6,333 nucleotides of DNA from an uncultured Christensenellaceae bacterium (GCA_910587805.1 CAJUNM010000056.1:1-6333); one strand, 5' to 3'. Positions 1 to 6,294 are shown, numbered from the stretch's first letter. Notes: generated by a model from the sequence alone, not told the origin. Translations and numbers: made by a program.

Positions 1-1
1 C

Positions 2-679
2 AATCGGTTGGACGGCGTGGCTGATGCGTCGGCACGCGTGCGCGGCACAACGCTTTACGTATACGTGCTCGAAGCGGAAAATACCGACGAGCATAAAACG
101 TACTCTTCGTATGTGTCCGATTACGACGCGACGGTTACGCGCGTGGTTGTGCGCAAAGGCACGGCGCGTGTAAGCGTAGGCGACGTGATCGCGAAAAATA
201 CGGTTTTGGCGGACGGAAGCATTTATTCTACGTCCGGCGAAGTCATAGGGGTTGCGGATTGCGATGCGGACGTTTACGGTAACGTGTCGGCGGTGTTTAC
301 CGCCAAGCTCGGCAATACCGAGATCGAGTATAAGCGAACGGGCAGATCGTGCAAAAAAACGAGTTTCGGACTGTTCGGGTATACGTTCGGAAAGACGGCA
401 AGCCCGTATACGTCGTATGAAAGCGAGACAACATCGGCAAAATACGATATGTTGATACCGCTGTCCGTCACGAATTATCGGTATTACGAAACCGAACCCG
501 TCGAAACGCCTTGCGACGTAGCGCAGAAAGCGGAAAGCTTTGCAGCCGAGAAAGCCGAGGAACTGAAATTTACGGGTGATTTCAAAAGCTCGTTTACGGT
601 CAGCGAATCATCGTTCGGACTTTATACCGTTCACGTGTTTTTGAGCGGCGAAGCGCTCATATCGCGCGGAGTGGAATAG
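2..679 (+). CDS. yqfD: Sporulation protein YqfD, C-terminal part (5' end cut by window edge)
   Basis: The frame is open from base 2 to the TAG at 677-679, giving 225 residues with no authentic start; the TTG at base 8 is internal. The fragment carries the YqfD pattern: a VRGTTLYVYVLEAE strand near its start, then a biotinyl/lipoyl-like beta region (about residues 35-75) with SDYDATVTRVVVRKGTARVSVGDVI, then TGR and a C-terminal helix-strand segment (about 170-222). YqfD is a membrane-anchored protein of the sporulation-associated yqfC-yqfD pair, expressed in the mother cell in Bacillus; its biochemical role is poorly defined. The N-terminal region with the membrane segment lies outside the window. 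The gene sits 31 bases upstream of phoH, the conserved Bacillota order, which strongly supports the call. Presence of yqfD hints at a spore-former or recent descendant but does not prove sporulation. Confidence 0.85.
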   Translation, partial: NRLDGVADASARVRGTTLYVYVLEAENTDEHKTYSSYVSDYDATVTRVVVRKGTARVSVGDVIAKNTVLADGSIYSTSGEVIGVADCDADVYGNVSAVFTAKLGNTEIEYKRTGRSCKKTSFGLFGYTFGKTASPYTSYESETTSAKYDMLIPLSVTNYRYYETEPVETPCDVAQKAESFAAEKAEELKFTGDFKSSFTVSESSFGLYTVHVFLSGEALISRGVE

Positions 680-710
680 CTTTTGCGGATCAAGGTACGA
701 TCGGAGGACA

Positions 711-1649
711 ATGAAAAAAACTTACGAAAACAACGAACTGCGCGCGGTGTTCGGCGCGTACGACGCCAATCTCAAGGTCGTGGAATCGCTTTGCGGCGTA
801 TCTGTGCGAGTGCTTGCCGACGGCGTTGAGATAACGGGGCAAAACATCGAACTTGCGGACCTGCTTCTCGACAAGCTCGCAAAAGCTTGCGCAAGAGGCG
901 AGCAGATAGATCCTTCGGCGGTCGGGCGGTATTTCGATATATTGCGCGTCGATCCCGACGGAGCGGACAAGCTCGCAGAGCCTGTTGCGGTCACTGCGCG
1001 CGGGCAAAAGATATTCGCCAAAACGCTCAATCAAAAAAAGTTTACCGATGCGGTGAAAAAATGCCCGCTCACGTTTGCTGTCGGACCTGCCGGCACGGGT
1101 AAAACTTATCTCGCCGTTGCGCTCGCGGTAGAGGCGGTCAAGCGCGGCGCGGTTGACAGAATAATTTTGACTCGTCCCGCTATAGAGGCAGGCGAAAAAC
1201 TCGGGTTCTTGCCAGGCGATCTGCAAATGAAAGTCGATCCGTATTTGCGCCCGCTGTACGACGCGCTCGGCGAAATGTTCGGCGCGGACTACACAAAGCT
1301 CATAGAACGCGGCACGGTAGAGATCGCGCCGCTTGCCTACATGCGCGGACGCACGCTCAAACGCGCGTTTATTATTCTCGACGAGGCGCAAAACACCACG
1401 CCAGAGCAAATGAAAATGTTTTTGACGCGGTTCGGTGAAGGAAGCCGCGCAATCGTAACGGGCGACATAACGCAGATCGATTTGAAAGGCGAGCCTTCGG
1501 GGCTTGTCAACGCCGAACAAGTATTAAAGGGCGTGGACGGCATAGCATTCGTTCGGTTGGACGGCAAAGACGTGGTACGTCACGATCTCGTTCAACGCAT
1601 AGTGAAAGCTTACGACGAATATTCAAAGAAAATCAACAGACCGAGTTAA
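711..1649 (+). CDS. phoH: PhoH family ATPase (PhoH-like protein)
   Basis: The product has 312 residues, normal for PhoH. An N-terminal region (about 1-95, KH-like in this family) contains FGAYDANLKVVE and ends before the ATPase domain (about 100-305). Visible motifs are Walker A GPAGTGKT at 125-132, the PhoH signature TRPAIEAGEKLGFLPGD at 154-170, Walker B IILDEAQN at 221-228, and GDITQIDL at 251-258, all intact. PhoH proteins are cytoplasmic P-loop ATPases related to helicase cores; links to RNA processing and phosphate starvation are reported, but the reaction in Clostridia is not settled. The ATG at 711 is the only plausible start: no ATG, GTG or TTG lies nearby upstream in frame, and GGAGG at 703-707 precedes it, although the 3-base spacer is unusually short. 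It lies between yqfD and pgpH, as in B. subtilis, and is probably cotranscribed with them. Confidence 0.95.
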   Translation: MKKTYENNELRAVFGAYDANLKVVESLCGVSVRVLADGVEITGQNIELADLLLDKLAKACARGEQIDPSAVGRYFDILRVDPDGADKLAEPVAVTARGQKIFAKTLNQKKFTDAVKKCPLTFAVGPAGTGKTYLAVALAVEAVKRGAVDRIILTRPAIEAGEKLGFLPGDLQMKVDPYLRPLYDALGEMFGADYTKLIERGTVEIAPLAYMRGRTLKRAFIILDEAQNTTPEQMKMFLTRFGEGSRAIVTGDITQIDLKGEPSGLVNAEQVLKGVDGIAFVRLDGKDVVRHDLVQRIVKAYDEYSKKINRPS

Positions 1650-1680
1650 CCGAACTCAAGCGGAGGTCAAGATCGTACTT

Positions 1681-3123
1681 ATGGAAAATCAAACGGAAAA
1701 ACAGATCAAAACGCAAGGAACAGCGCCGCCTAAAAGCGCGTACTTTTGGCTTGCGGGTATTTTTGCCGTAGTTTTTGCCGTTATCTACATAGCGCTCTTA
1801 TTGCGTGTGCATTTTTTGTCGAATACGGAAAATAATACCGCAACGCATTTGCTGTATGCTTTCGTATTGCTCGGGCTGCTCGTCGCGCTTTATATTTATA
1901 CGGTGGTATCGCGCAAGGAACTTCTTTACAGTCTTAAAGAAGCGGGCGCAATTATGACCGTTTTCGGCATTGTCATTACGGCTAATATATACTTCGCGTA
2001 TGTAAGTCCGTACTTGATGTTTGTCGCATTGACGGGCATGATCGCGTTGCCGTTTTCCAAAAAACGCGATGCGTTTGTTCTCAACGTATTTACTTGTCTT
2101 ATCTCGTCGTTCTTGCTTTTGGACGTGCTCGATAAGAGCGAGTATCCTGCTATGGCGTTTACAGTGATAGCGGGGTTGCTGAGCGGCGCTATAGCGATCT
2201 ATTCGTTCCCGTCCGCGCTTACGCGCTTGTTTTCAGTAGTTCGCGCGTTCGTAACGGGCGTGACGATCATAGGCATATATTTCGTGCTGTTGAGCGTTTA
2301 TTCTCTCGACGTTACTCTGTTTACCGATAATATCATGTATATAGGTATCGCGGCTGCGGCGCAAGTGCTGTTGACGGGCGTTATAGAGCCTGTGATCGAA
2401 GCAGTGTTCAATATTACCACGGACTACAAGCTCGTAGAACTTACAAACCACAACGCGCCGCTCATAAAGCGTTTGAGCGTCGAAGCCCCCGGCACGTTCA
2501 ACCACTGCTTGGCTGTGGCTAACTTCGCAGAGATATGTGCGAACGCGATAGGCGAAGACCCTGTTCTGGCGCGCACTTGCGCGTATTACCACGACGTCGG
2601 CAAACTCAATAATCCGACGTACTTTACCGAAAATCAGGGCGGATACAATCCGCACGACGAAATACTGCCCGAGGTGTCTGCGGAGATCATTCGTCAACAT
2701 ACGGTAGACGGTTACGAACTGTGCAAAAAATATCGCGTGCCCGAAGAAGTTGCGCGTATAACGATCGAGCATCACGGCACGCTGCCTATATCGTATTTTT
2801 ACAATAAAGCCAAGTCGTTGACTGACAGCGACGTCGATATAAACGAGTATCGCTATCACGGCGAGATCCCCACGGGCAAGATCGGCGCGATAATCATGAT
2901 ATGCGATTCCGCAGAAGCGGCTATCCGCGCGATGGACAAGCCCGACGGCGAAAAGGTGGACAAGCTTCTCAAATATATGATTGACGAGCGGCTCAAGCTC
3001 GGACAGTTCGATAACTGCGCAATAACCATGCAAGATCTCAATGCGGTACGCATGGCGATAGTCGGCGCGTTCGGCGGATTGTTCCATAAGCGCATCAAAT
3101 ACAATAACGGGAAGGGTACGTAA
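1681..3123 (+). CDS. pgpH: PgpH-like 7TM HD-domain cyclic-di-AMP phosphodiesterase, short form
   Basis: The product has 480 residues. By eye there is a first membrane segment at about 22-41, then a cluster of hydrophobic segments between about 55 and 240 (55-77, 85-107, 109-123, 132-150, 157-176, 187-207, 218-237), then a cytoplasmic HD domain at about 255-475. HD-domain metal-ligand candidates are all present: H275 (GTFNHCLAVAN), H304-D305 (YYHDVGKL), H340, H364-H365 (IEHHGT) and D409 (ICDS), with ENQGGYNPHDE at 317-327. PgpH (YqfF) hydrolyses cyclic-di-AMP to pApA at the inner membrane face. Family members are usually about 700 residues, with a large extracellular 7TMR-HDED domain between the first and second membrane segments; here only about 13 residues separate them, so that sensor domain is missing. 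GGAGGT at 1662-1667 lies 13 bases before the ATG, a rather long spacer. The stop overlaps the next gene's start by one base. Confidence 0.93.
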   Translation: MENQTEKQIKTQGTAPPKSAYFWLAGIFAVVFAVIYIALLLRVHFLSNTENNTATHLLYAFVLLGLLVALYIYTVVSRKELLYSLKEAGAIMTVFGIVITANIYFAYVSPYLMFVALTGMIALPFSKKRDAFVLNVFTCLISSFLLLDVLDKSEYPAMAFTVIAGLLSGAIAIYSFPSALTRLFSVVRAFVTGVTIIGIYFVLLSVYSLDVTLFTDNIMYIGIAAAAQVLLTGVIEPVIEAVFNITTDYKLVELTNHNAPLIKRLSVEAPGTFNHCLAVANFAEICANAIGEDPVLARTCAYYHDVGKLNNPTYFTENQGGYNPHDEILPEVSAEIIRQHTVDGYELCKKYRVPEEVARITIEHHGTLPISYFYNKAKSLTDSDVDINEYRYHGEIPTGKIGAIIMICDSAEAAIRAMDKPDGEKVDKLLKYMIDERLKLGQFDNCAITMQDLNAVRMAIVGAFGGLFHKRIKYNNGKGT

Positions 3124-4469
3124 TGTTAAAGCTGACGGGTGACGCATCGAGCGCGTTTTTGCGGCTCGGCAATATCGCCTATGACGTTCTCGGGCTGAAA
3201 GGCGACGTGTCGGTAGACGTTGAGATAATAGACGACGCGCAAATGAAAGAACTCAACAACGATACGCGCGGCGTGGATAAAGCGACCGACGTTTTAAGCT
3301 ATCCCGCGCTCGATATCGATACGTGTTCGGAACTCGTGTTCGACAGATCGAGTTATCCGGACGATTACGATCCGATGCAAAAGGCGGTAGTGCTCGGCGA
3401 GATCGCAATAAACCGCGATGCGGCTGAACGACAGGCAAAAGAATACGGCACGGGCGAACGTGAGATCAATTATCTTTTCGTGCACGGGCTTTTGCATATC
3501 CTCGGCTACGATCATATGACAGATGCCGATAAAGCGCGGATGCGCGAAAAAGAAGAACTCATACTCGGCGCTAAGGATAAGTCGGTTGTCGTGGCTGTCA
3601 TAGGCAGACCCAATGCGGGTAAATCTTCCATTGTCAACGCTATAGTCGGCGAAAAAGTGTCCATAGTCTCGCCGAAGCCGCAGACTACGCGCGATCGAAT
3701 CACGGGTATTTGCACCGAGGGCAACAAACAAATAGTTTTCTTGGATACCCCCGGAATGTTCAAACCTCGCACCAAGCTCGACGAGCACATGGAAAAAAGC
3801 GTCAAAAGCTCGCTCGGCGGCGATGCGGACGTAGTTGTGATAGTGCTCGATTGCACTAAAGGCATAACCGAAGACGATAAAAAGCTCATCGCGGACAGAC
3901 TTTCTTTCAAAACGCCGCTGTACGTCGTTCTGAATAAAACCGATCTCAAAGGCTATGCAGATATATACCCGATGCTCGAAATATTAAGCCCGTATATGCA
4001 GCGTAAAGAAGGTCGGACGATTAAGGAAGTTATCCCTACAAGCTGCAAAACGGGCAGGAATATCGAGTTGCTTAAGACCGTGCTTAAGTCCGAATGTAAA
4101 GACGGCGGTTTCTTGTTCCCCGAAGACGAATACACCGACAGACCGATAAAGTTTATAATGGGCGAGATCGTCCGAGAAAAAGCGTTGCTGTTTTTGCAAG
4201 ACGAAATACCGCACGGCGTTGGCGTGGCTGTGATGTCGGTAGACGAAAGCGCAACGCCGATCCGAATATCCGCGGACGTTATCGTCGATAAAAAATCGCA
4301 TAAACAAATAGTTATAGGCGACGACGGCGCAATGATAAAGCGTATCGGCGCGGCAGCGCGGCGCGATATAGAGCAGCTCGTCGATAATAAAGTGTTTTTG
4401 GAATTGTTCGTAAAAGTCAGACCGGGATGGCGCGATAAAGCGAGCATTATGCGCGACGTGGGATATTGA
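3123..4469 (+). CDS. ybeY-era: Fusion of rRNA maturation endoribonuclease YbeY and GTPase Era
   Basis: One 448-residue frame encodes two normally separate proteins. Residues 1 to about 148 are YbeY: R49 in LNNDTRGVDKATDVLSYP matches the conserved arginine, and the zinc motif HGLLHILGYDH (121-131) supplies H121, H125 and H131. Residues from about 154 are Era: G1 GRPNAGKSS (161-169), switch I region PKPQTTRDR (184-192), G3 DTPG (208-211), G4 NKTD (271-274), G5-like TSCKTGRN (306-313), and a C-terminal KH domain ending LELFVKVRPGWRDKAS. YbeY is a metal-dependent RNase in 16S rRNA 3'-end maturation; Era is a GTPase that binds the 16S rRNA 3' end and chaperones 30S assembly. The linker is only about five residues and Era's usual first few residues are gone. 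The KH GxxG loop reads GDDG (399-402). The ATG overlaps the pgpH stop (TAATG), with AAGGG at 3112-3116, suggesting translational coupling. A GTG at 3591 (codon 157) preceded by AAGGA could allow weak internal initiation of Era alone. Confidence 0.95.
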   Translation: MLKLTGDASSAFLRLGNIAYDVLGLKGDVSVDVEIIDDAQMKELNNDTRGVDKATDVLSYPALDIDTCSELVFDRSSYPDDYDPMQKAVVLGEIAINRDAAERQAKEYGTGEREINYLFVHGLLHILGYDHMTDADKARMREKEELILGAKDKSVVVAVIGRPNAGKSSIVNAIVGEKVSIVSPKPQTTRDRITGICTEGNKQIVFLDTPGMFKPRTKLDEHMEKSVKSSLGGDADVVVIVLDCTKGITEDDKKLIADRLSFKTPLYVVLNKTDLKGYADIYPMLEILSPYMQRKEGRTIKEVIPTSCKTGRNIELLKTVLKSECKDGGFLFPEDEYTDRPIKFIMGEIVREKALLFLQDEIPHGVGVAVMSVDESATPIRISADVIVDKKSHKQIVIGDDGAMIKRIGAAARRDIEQLVDNKVFLELFVKVRPGWRDKASIMRDVGY

Positions 4470-4535
4470 CGGCGCGAAATTACGGTACGGTCGGAAACCG
4501 CGAATAATTGTCTCGTCGTATCGCATACTAACTTC

Positions 4536-4544
4536 GGAGGTGAG
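4536..4544 (+). promoter_or_regulatory. Ribosome binding site of the small yqzL-like gene
   Basis: GGAGGTGAG is a nearly full match to the anti-Shine-Dalgarno sequence, with the GGAGG core ending six bases before the ATG at 4547. It is among the best ribosome binding sites in the window and is the main nucleotide-level evidence that the short frame after it is translated. Confidence 0.8.
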
Positions 4545-4546
4545 AT

Positions 4547-4666
4547 ATGGACGACGAAAAAGCACTTTGGGATCTGTTTTGTCTGACCGGCGAACCGCAG
4601 TACTATTCTATGTACGTTCGCAACAGGAACGCAAAAAAGTTCGACGATAAAAAAACCGAAGAGTAA
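4547..4666 (+). CDS. yqzL: YqzL-like small protein
   Basis: This 39-residue frame starts MDDEKALWDLFCLTGEPQYY and ends in a charged tail, KKFDDKKTEE. The core, an aromatic-rich helix followed by F-x-LTG-x-x-x-x-Y and a second short helix, resembles YqzL-family proteins, which have a W/F..F..TG...AYLL pattern and lie between era and recO in Bacillus. Position and length match: 77 bases after era and 35 bases before recO, with a strong ribosome binding site. No function is established for the family as far as I know. No signal peptide or membrane segment is visible, so it should be cytoplasmic. The assignment rests on synteny plus a short motif, so the family name is less certain than the reality of the gene. 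It is below the usual length cut-off of many gene finders and is easily missed. Confidence 0.8.
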   Translation: MDDEKALWDLFCLTGEPQYYSMYVRNRNAKKFDDKKTEE

Positions 4667-4701
4667 ATATAACCGAAAACTAACGGAGAAAGACCGACGA
4701 T

Positions 4702-5337
4702 ATGCGGGATTTTACTGACAAATGCGTTGTGCTCAAAGTAAACGATTATCGAGACGACGACAGACTTGCGCGCGTGCTCACCGCCGAACACGGTTTGGTG
4801 AGCGTGCTTTTGCGCGGAGTGAAAAAAGCCAAAGCCAAGCTTAAGCCGTTTGCGCAGCCGTTCGCATGTTTCGATACGCGCTTCGTATCTGGGAAGGGCG
4901 CATTTTTAACGCCCGTCGAGCCGATGCTTATAGCAGACGGATTCGGGTTGTCGAGTGATCTCAAGATATTTACCGCAGCGTCTGTCGCGGCGGAAACTAC
5001 GCTGTGCGCGATAGGCGACGACGAGTCGCATACCGATATTTTTTTGGAGTTTTTGCGGTTCGAGCGCGTGGTGGAGACGAGCGGCGACCCGTACTATCAA
5101 GCGGCGGTTTACATATCGAGATTATTGCAAATATCTGGCTTTTACCGCGAATATCCGTATGCGGGCGGAGAGCCGACAAGCCCCGTGCAGATGCTCGGCT
5201 ACGCGCAGAGAACGGGCTACGAAAAGCGCAACGAGTCGGATATGAGCCGCCGCGCGCTAAAATATATATGCTCGGAGTTTTCGCGCAACTTCGACGTCGG
5301 AATACAAAGCGTCGATTCGATAGATCTTTATAAATAA
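4702..5337 (+). CDS. recO: DNA repair protein RecO, short form
   Basis: The product has 211 residues, against about 240-260 for typical RecO. The N-terminal OB-fold domain (about 1-80) is recognisable: KCVVLKVNDYRDDDRLARVLTAEHGLVSVLLRGVKK is the usual opening (residues 7-42), followed by a strand-rich part to PMLIADGFG. The rest is the helical RecO C-terminal domain, with YYQAAVYISRLLQISGFYREYPY (131-153). RecO promotes RecA loading and strand annealing in the RecFOR pathway in the cytoplasm. The paired cysteines that follow the 'LLxxxGF.P' helix in many RecO proteins are absent (only C190 lies in that region), so the zinc-binding element seems lost and the C-terminal end is shortened. The ATG at 4702 fits the family N-terminus, with GGAG at 4685-4688, 13 bases upstream. 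It is the last gene of the likely yqfD-recO operon. Confidence 0.92.
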   Translation: MRDFTDKCVVLKVNDYRDDDRLARVLTAEHGLVSVLLRGVKKAKAKLKPFAQPFACFDTRFVSGKGAFLTPVEPMLIADGFGLSSDLKIFTAASVAAETTLCAIGDDESHTDIFLEFLRFERVVETSGDPYYQAAVYISRLLQISGFYREYPYAGGEPTSPVQMLGYAQRTGYEKRNESDMSRRALKYICSEFSRNFDVGIQSVDSIDLYK

Positions 5338-5399
5338 ACCTGCGTTACGCTATCGAGCGAAAAAATACCGTTTCTCGATTAAATGATAATAAAGTCAAC

Positions 5400-5429
5400 G
5401 AAAGTCAATTAACACGGCTTTCTTTTTAT
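5400..5429 (+). terminator. Candidate intrinsic terminator after recO
   Basis: GAAAGTC (5400-5406) can pair with GGCTTTC (5416-5422) as a 7-bp stem with one G-U pair and a 9-base loop, followed directly by TTTTTAT (5423-5429). It lies 62 bases after the recO stop and ahead of the ppdK promoter, where the long operon would be expected to end. The stem is short and AT-rich, so it may be weak. Confidence 0.45.
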
Positions 5430-5458
5430 GTTTGCAAAAAAATAACTCAAACAAAATT

Positions 5459-5476
5459 GCAATATTCGATTATTGC
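5459..5476. promoter_or_regulatory. Near-palindrome upstream of the ppdK promoter, possible operator
   Basis: GCAATA (5459-5464) and TATTGC (5471-5476) are exact inverted arms around TTCGAT, itself containing the palindrome TCGA; 16 of 18 positions are symmetric. The site ends 11 bases before the -35 element and is centred about 55 bases upstream of the predicted transcription start, a usual place for an activator of a sigma-A promoter. ATTGC also recurs in direct orientation at 5456-5460, 5472-5476 and 5483-5487. It matches no regulator consensus I can name with confidence. Confidence 0.4.
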
Positions 5477-5487
5477 CGTCAAATTGC

Positions 5488-5516
5488 TTGCTTTTTGTAT
5501 GCTCGTGCGGTATAAT
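5488..5516 (+). promoter_or_regulatory. Sigma-A-type promoter of ppdK
   Basis: A -35 box TTGCTT (5488-5493) and a perfect -10 box TATAAT (5511-5516) are separated by the optimal 17 bases. A start near 5522-5524 would give a leader of about 30 bases to the ppdK ATG. This is the only strong promoter I see in the window and it is placed exactly where a separately transcribed ppdK needs one. An alternative TTGCTT at 5484-5489 gives a poorer 21-base spacer. Confidence 0.8.
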
Positions 5517-5537
5517 ATTTAATGACTAACACATCTG

Positions 5538-5544
5538 AAAGGAG
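5538..5544 (+). promoter_or_regulatory. Ribosome binding site of ppdK
   Basis: AAAGGAG lies nine bases before the ATG at 5554 and fixes that codon as the start. The resulting N-terminus, with YCYLFTEGNAKMRELLGGKG, lines up with the known start of clostridial PPDK. Confidence 0.8.
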
Positions 5545-5553
5545 TATCAGGTA

Positions 5554-6294
5554 ATGACAAAATCGGCAAAAAAGTATTGCTATCTCTTCACCGAAGGCAA
5601 TGCCAAGATGAGAGAGTTGCTCGGCGGTAAGGGCGCCAACCTCGCGGAAATGACCAATATCGGACTTCCCGTTCCTCAAGGCTTTACCATTTCCACCGAA
5701 GCTTGCACGCAATATTACGAAGACGGTCGCAAGATCAACGACGGTATCCAAAACGAGATTTTCGAGTATATCGGCAAAATGGAGCAGATCTGCGGCAAAA
5801 AATTCGGCGACAAAGAGAATCCGCTTCTCGTTTCCGTTCGTTCGGGCGCGCGCGCGTCCATGCCGGGCATGATGGACACCATTCTCAACCTCGGTCTCAA
5901 CGAGGAAGTGGTCAACACCATAGCCGAAAAATCGGGCAATCCCCGCTGGGCTTGGGACTGCTACAGACGCTTTATCCAAATGTTCTCCGACGTCGTTATG
6001 GAAGTCGGCAAAAAATATTTTGAAGCACTCATCGACAAGATGAAAGAGGAAAAACACGTGGAGTTCGACGTAGACCTCACCGCGGACGATCTCAAAGCGC
6101 TCGCTTATCAGTTTAAGTCGGAATACAAAAAACAGTTAGGCAAAGATTTCCCCGACGATCCGAAAGAGCAGTTGTTCGAGGCTGTCAAAGCCGTTTTCCG
6201 TTCTTGGGACAACCCCCGTGCAAACATCTACCGCATGGACCACGATATTCCGTATTCTTGGGGGACTGCGGTCAACGTACAGATGATGGCGTTC
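5554..6294 (+). CDS. ppdK: Pyruvate, phosphate dikinase, N-terminal part (3' end lost at contig end)
   Basis: There are 247 genuine codons of a protein that is usually about 875 residues. They cover the first part of the N-terminal ATP-grasp nucleotide-binding domain: LLGGKGANLAEMTNIGLPVPQGF (22-44), the strongly conserved SVRSGARASMPGMMDTILNLG block (94-114, including ATP-contacting R96), and FRSWDNPRANIYR (215-227), ending in the conserved GTAVNVQMMAF. PPDK interconverts pyruvate, ATP and Pi with PEP, AMP and PPi via a phosphohistidine; it works in glycolysis or gluconeogenesis in anaerobes. The phosphohistidine and PEP-binding domains are outside the window. No stop is reached: codon 248 onward is adapter sequence, so the residues RSEEHTSELQSLT that a translation would add are false. 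Leucine codons are mostly CTC, unlike the TTG-rich pgpH, consistent with high expression. The gene has its own promoter and is not part of the recO operon. Confidence 0.96.

Larger units (their letters stand above)
5338..5553. other. Intergenic region between recO and ppdK
   Basis: These 216 bases are clearly more AT-rich than the flanking genes and show no convincing gene on either strand. They hold, in order: an imperfect hairpin (ATCGAG 5352-5357 with CTCGAT 5374-5379) without a T-tract; the direct repeat AAAGTCAA at 5391-5398 and 5401-5408; the terminator candidate; an 18-bp near-palindrome; the ppdK promoter; and the ppdK ribosome binding site. The region separates the conserved operon from the ppdK transcription unit. 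Confidence 0.75.

Noticed and set aside
1..7. Adapter or foreign sequence at the left end, as at the right end
   Set aside because: The frame of YqfD runs smoothly to base 2 and the bases do not match TruSeq adapter sequence.
4..16. 13-base sequence TCGGTTGGACGGC repeated at 1553-1565
   Set aside because: Both copies lie in coding sequence, each encodes a sensible part of its own protein (RLDG in both), and there is no flanking similarity; coincidence is the simplest reading.
690..1520. Long reading frame on the minus strand (276 codons) opposite phoH
   Set aside because: It is fully antisense to a clear phoH with intact Walker motifs, its composition is rich in Arg, Phe and Tyr as expected from a shadow frame, and it has no recognisable domain.
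2233..3147. Long minus-strand frame (304 codons) opposite the HD domain of pgpH
   Set aside because: It mirrors a strongly conserved coding region, shows no family motif, and is typical of antisense openness in this codon usage.
4508..4532. Possible promoter before the yqzL-like gene (TTGTCT and TACTAA)
   Set aside because: The spacer would be about 13 bases and the -10 match is poor; position inside a compact operon makes read-through more likely.
5352..5379. Hairpin ATCGAG...CTCGAT after recO as a terminator
   Set aside because: The loop is 16 bases and no T-tract follows on either strand; the stem-loop at 5400-5429 with a T-run fits better.
5479..6057. Minus-strand frame (192 codons) opposite the start of ppdK
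   Set aside because: It covers the ppdK promoter and conserved N-terminus and has no motif of its own; the sense strand is unambiguous.
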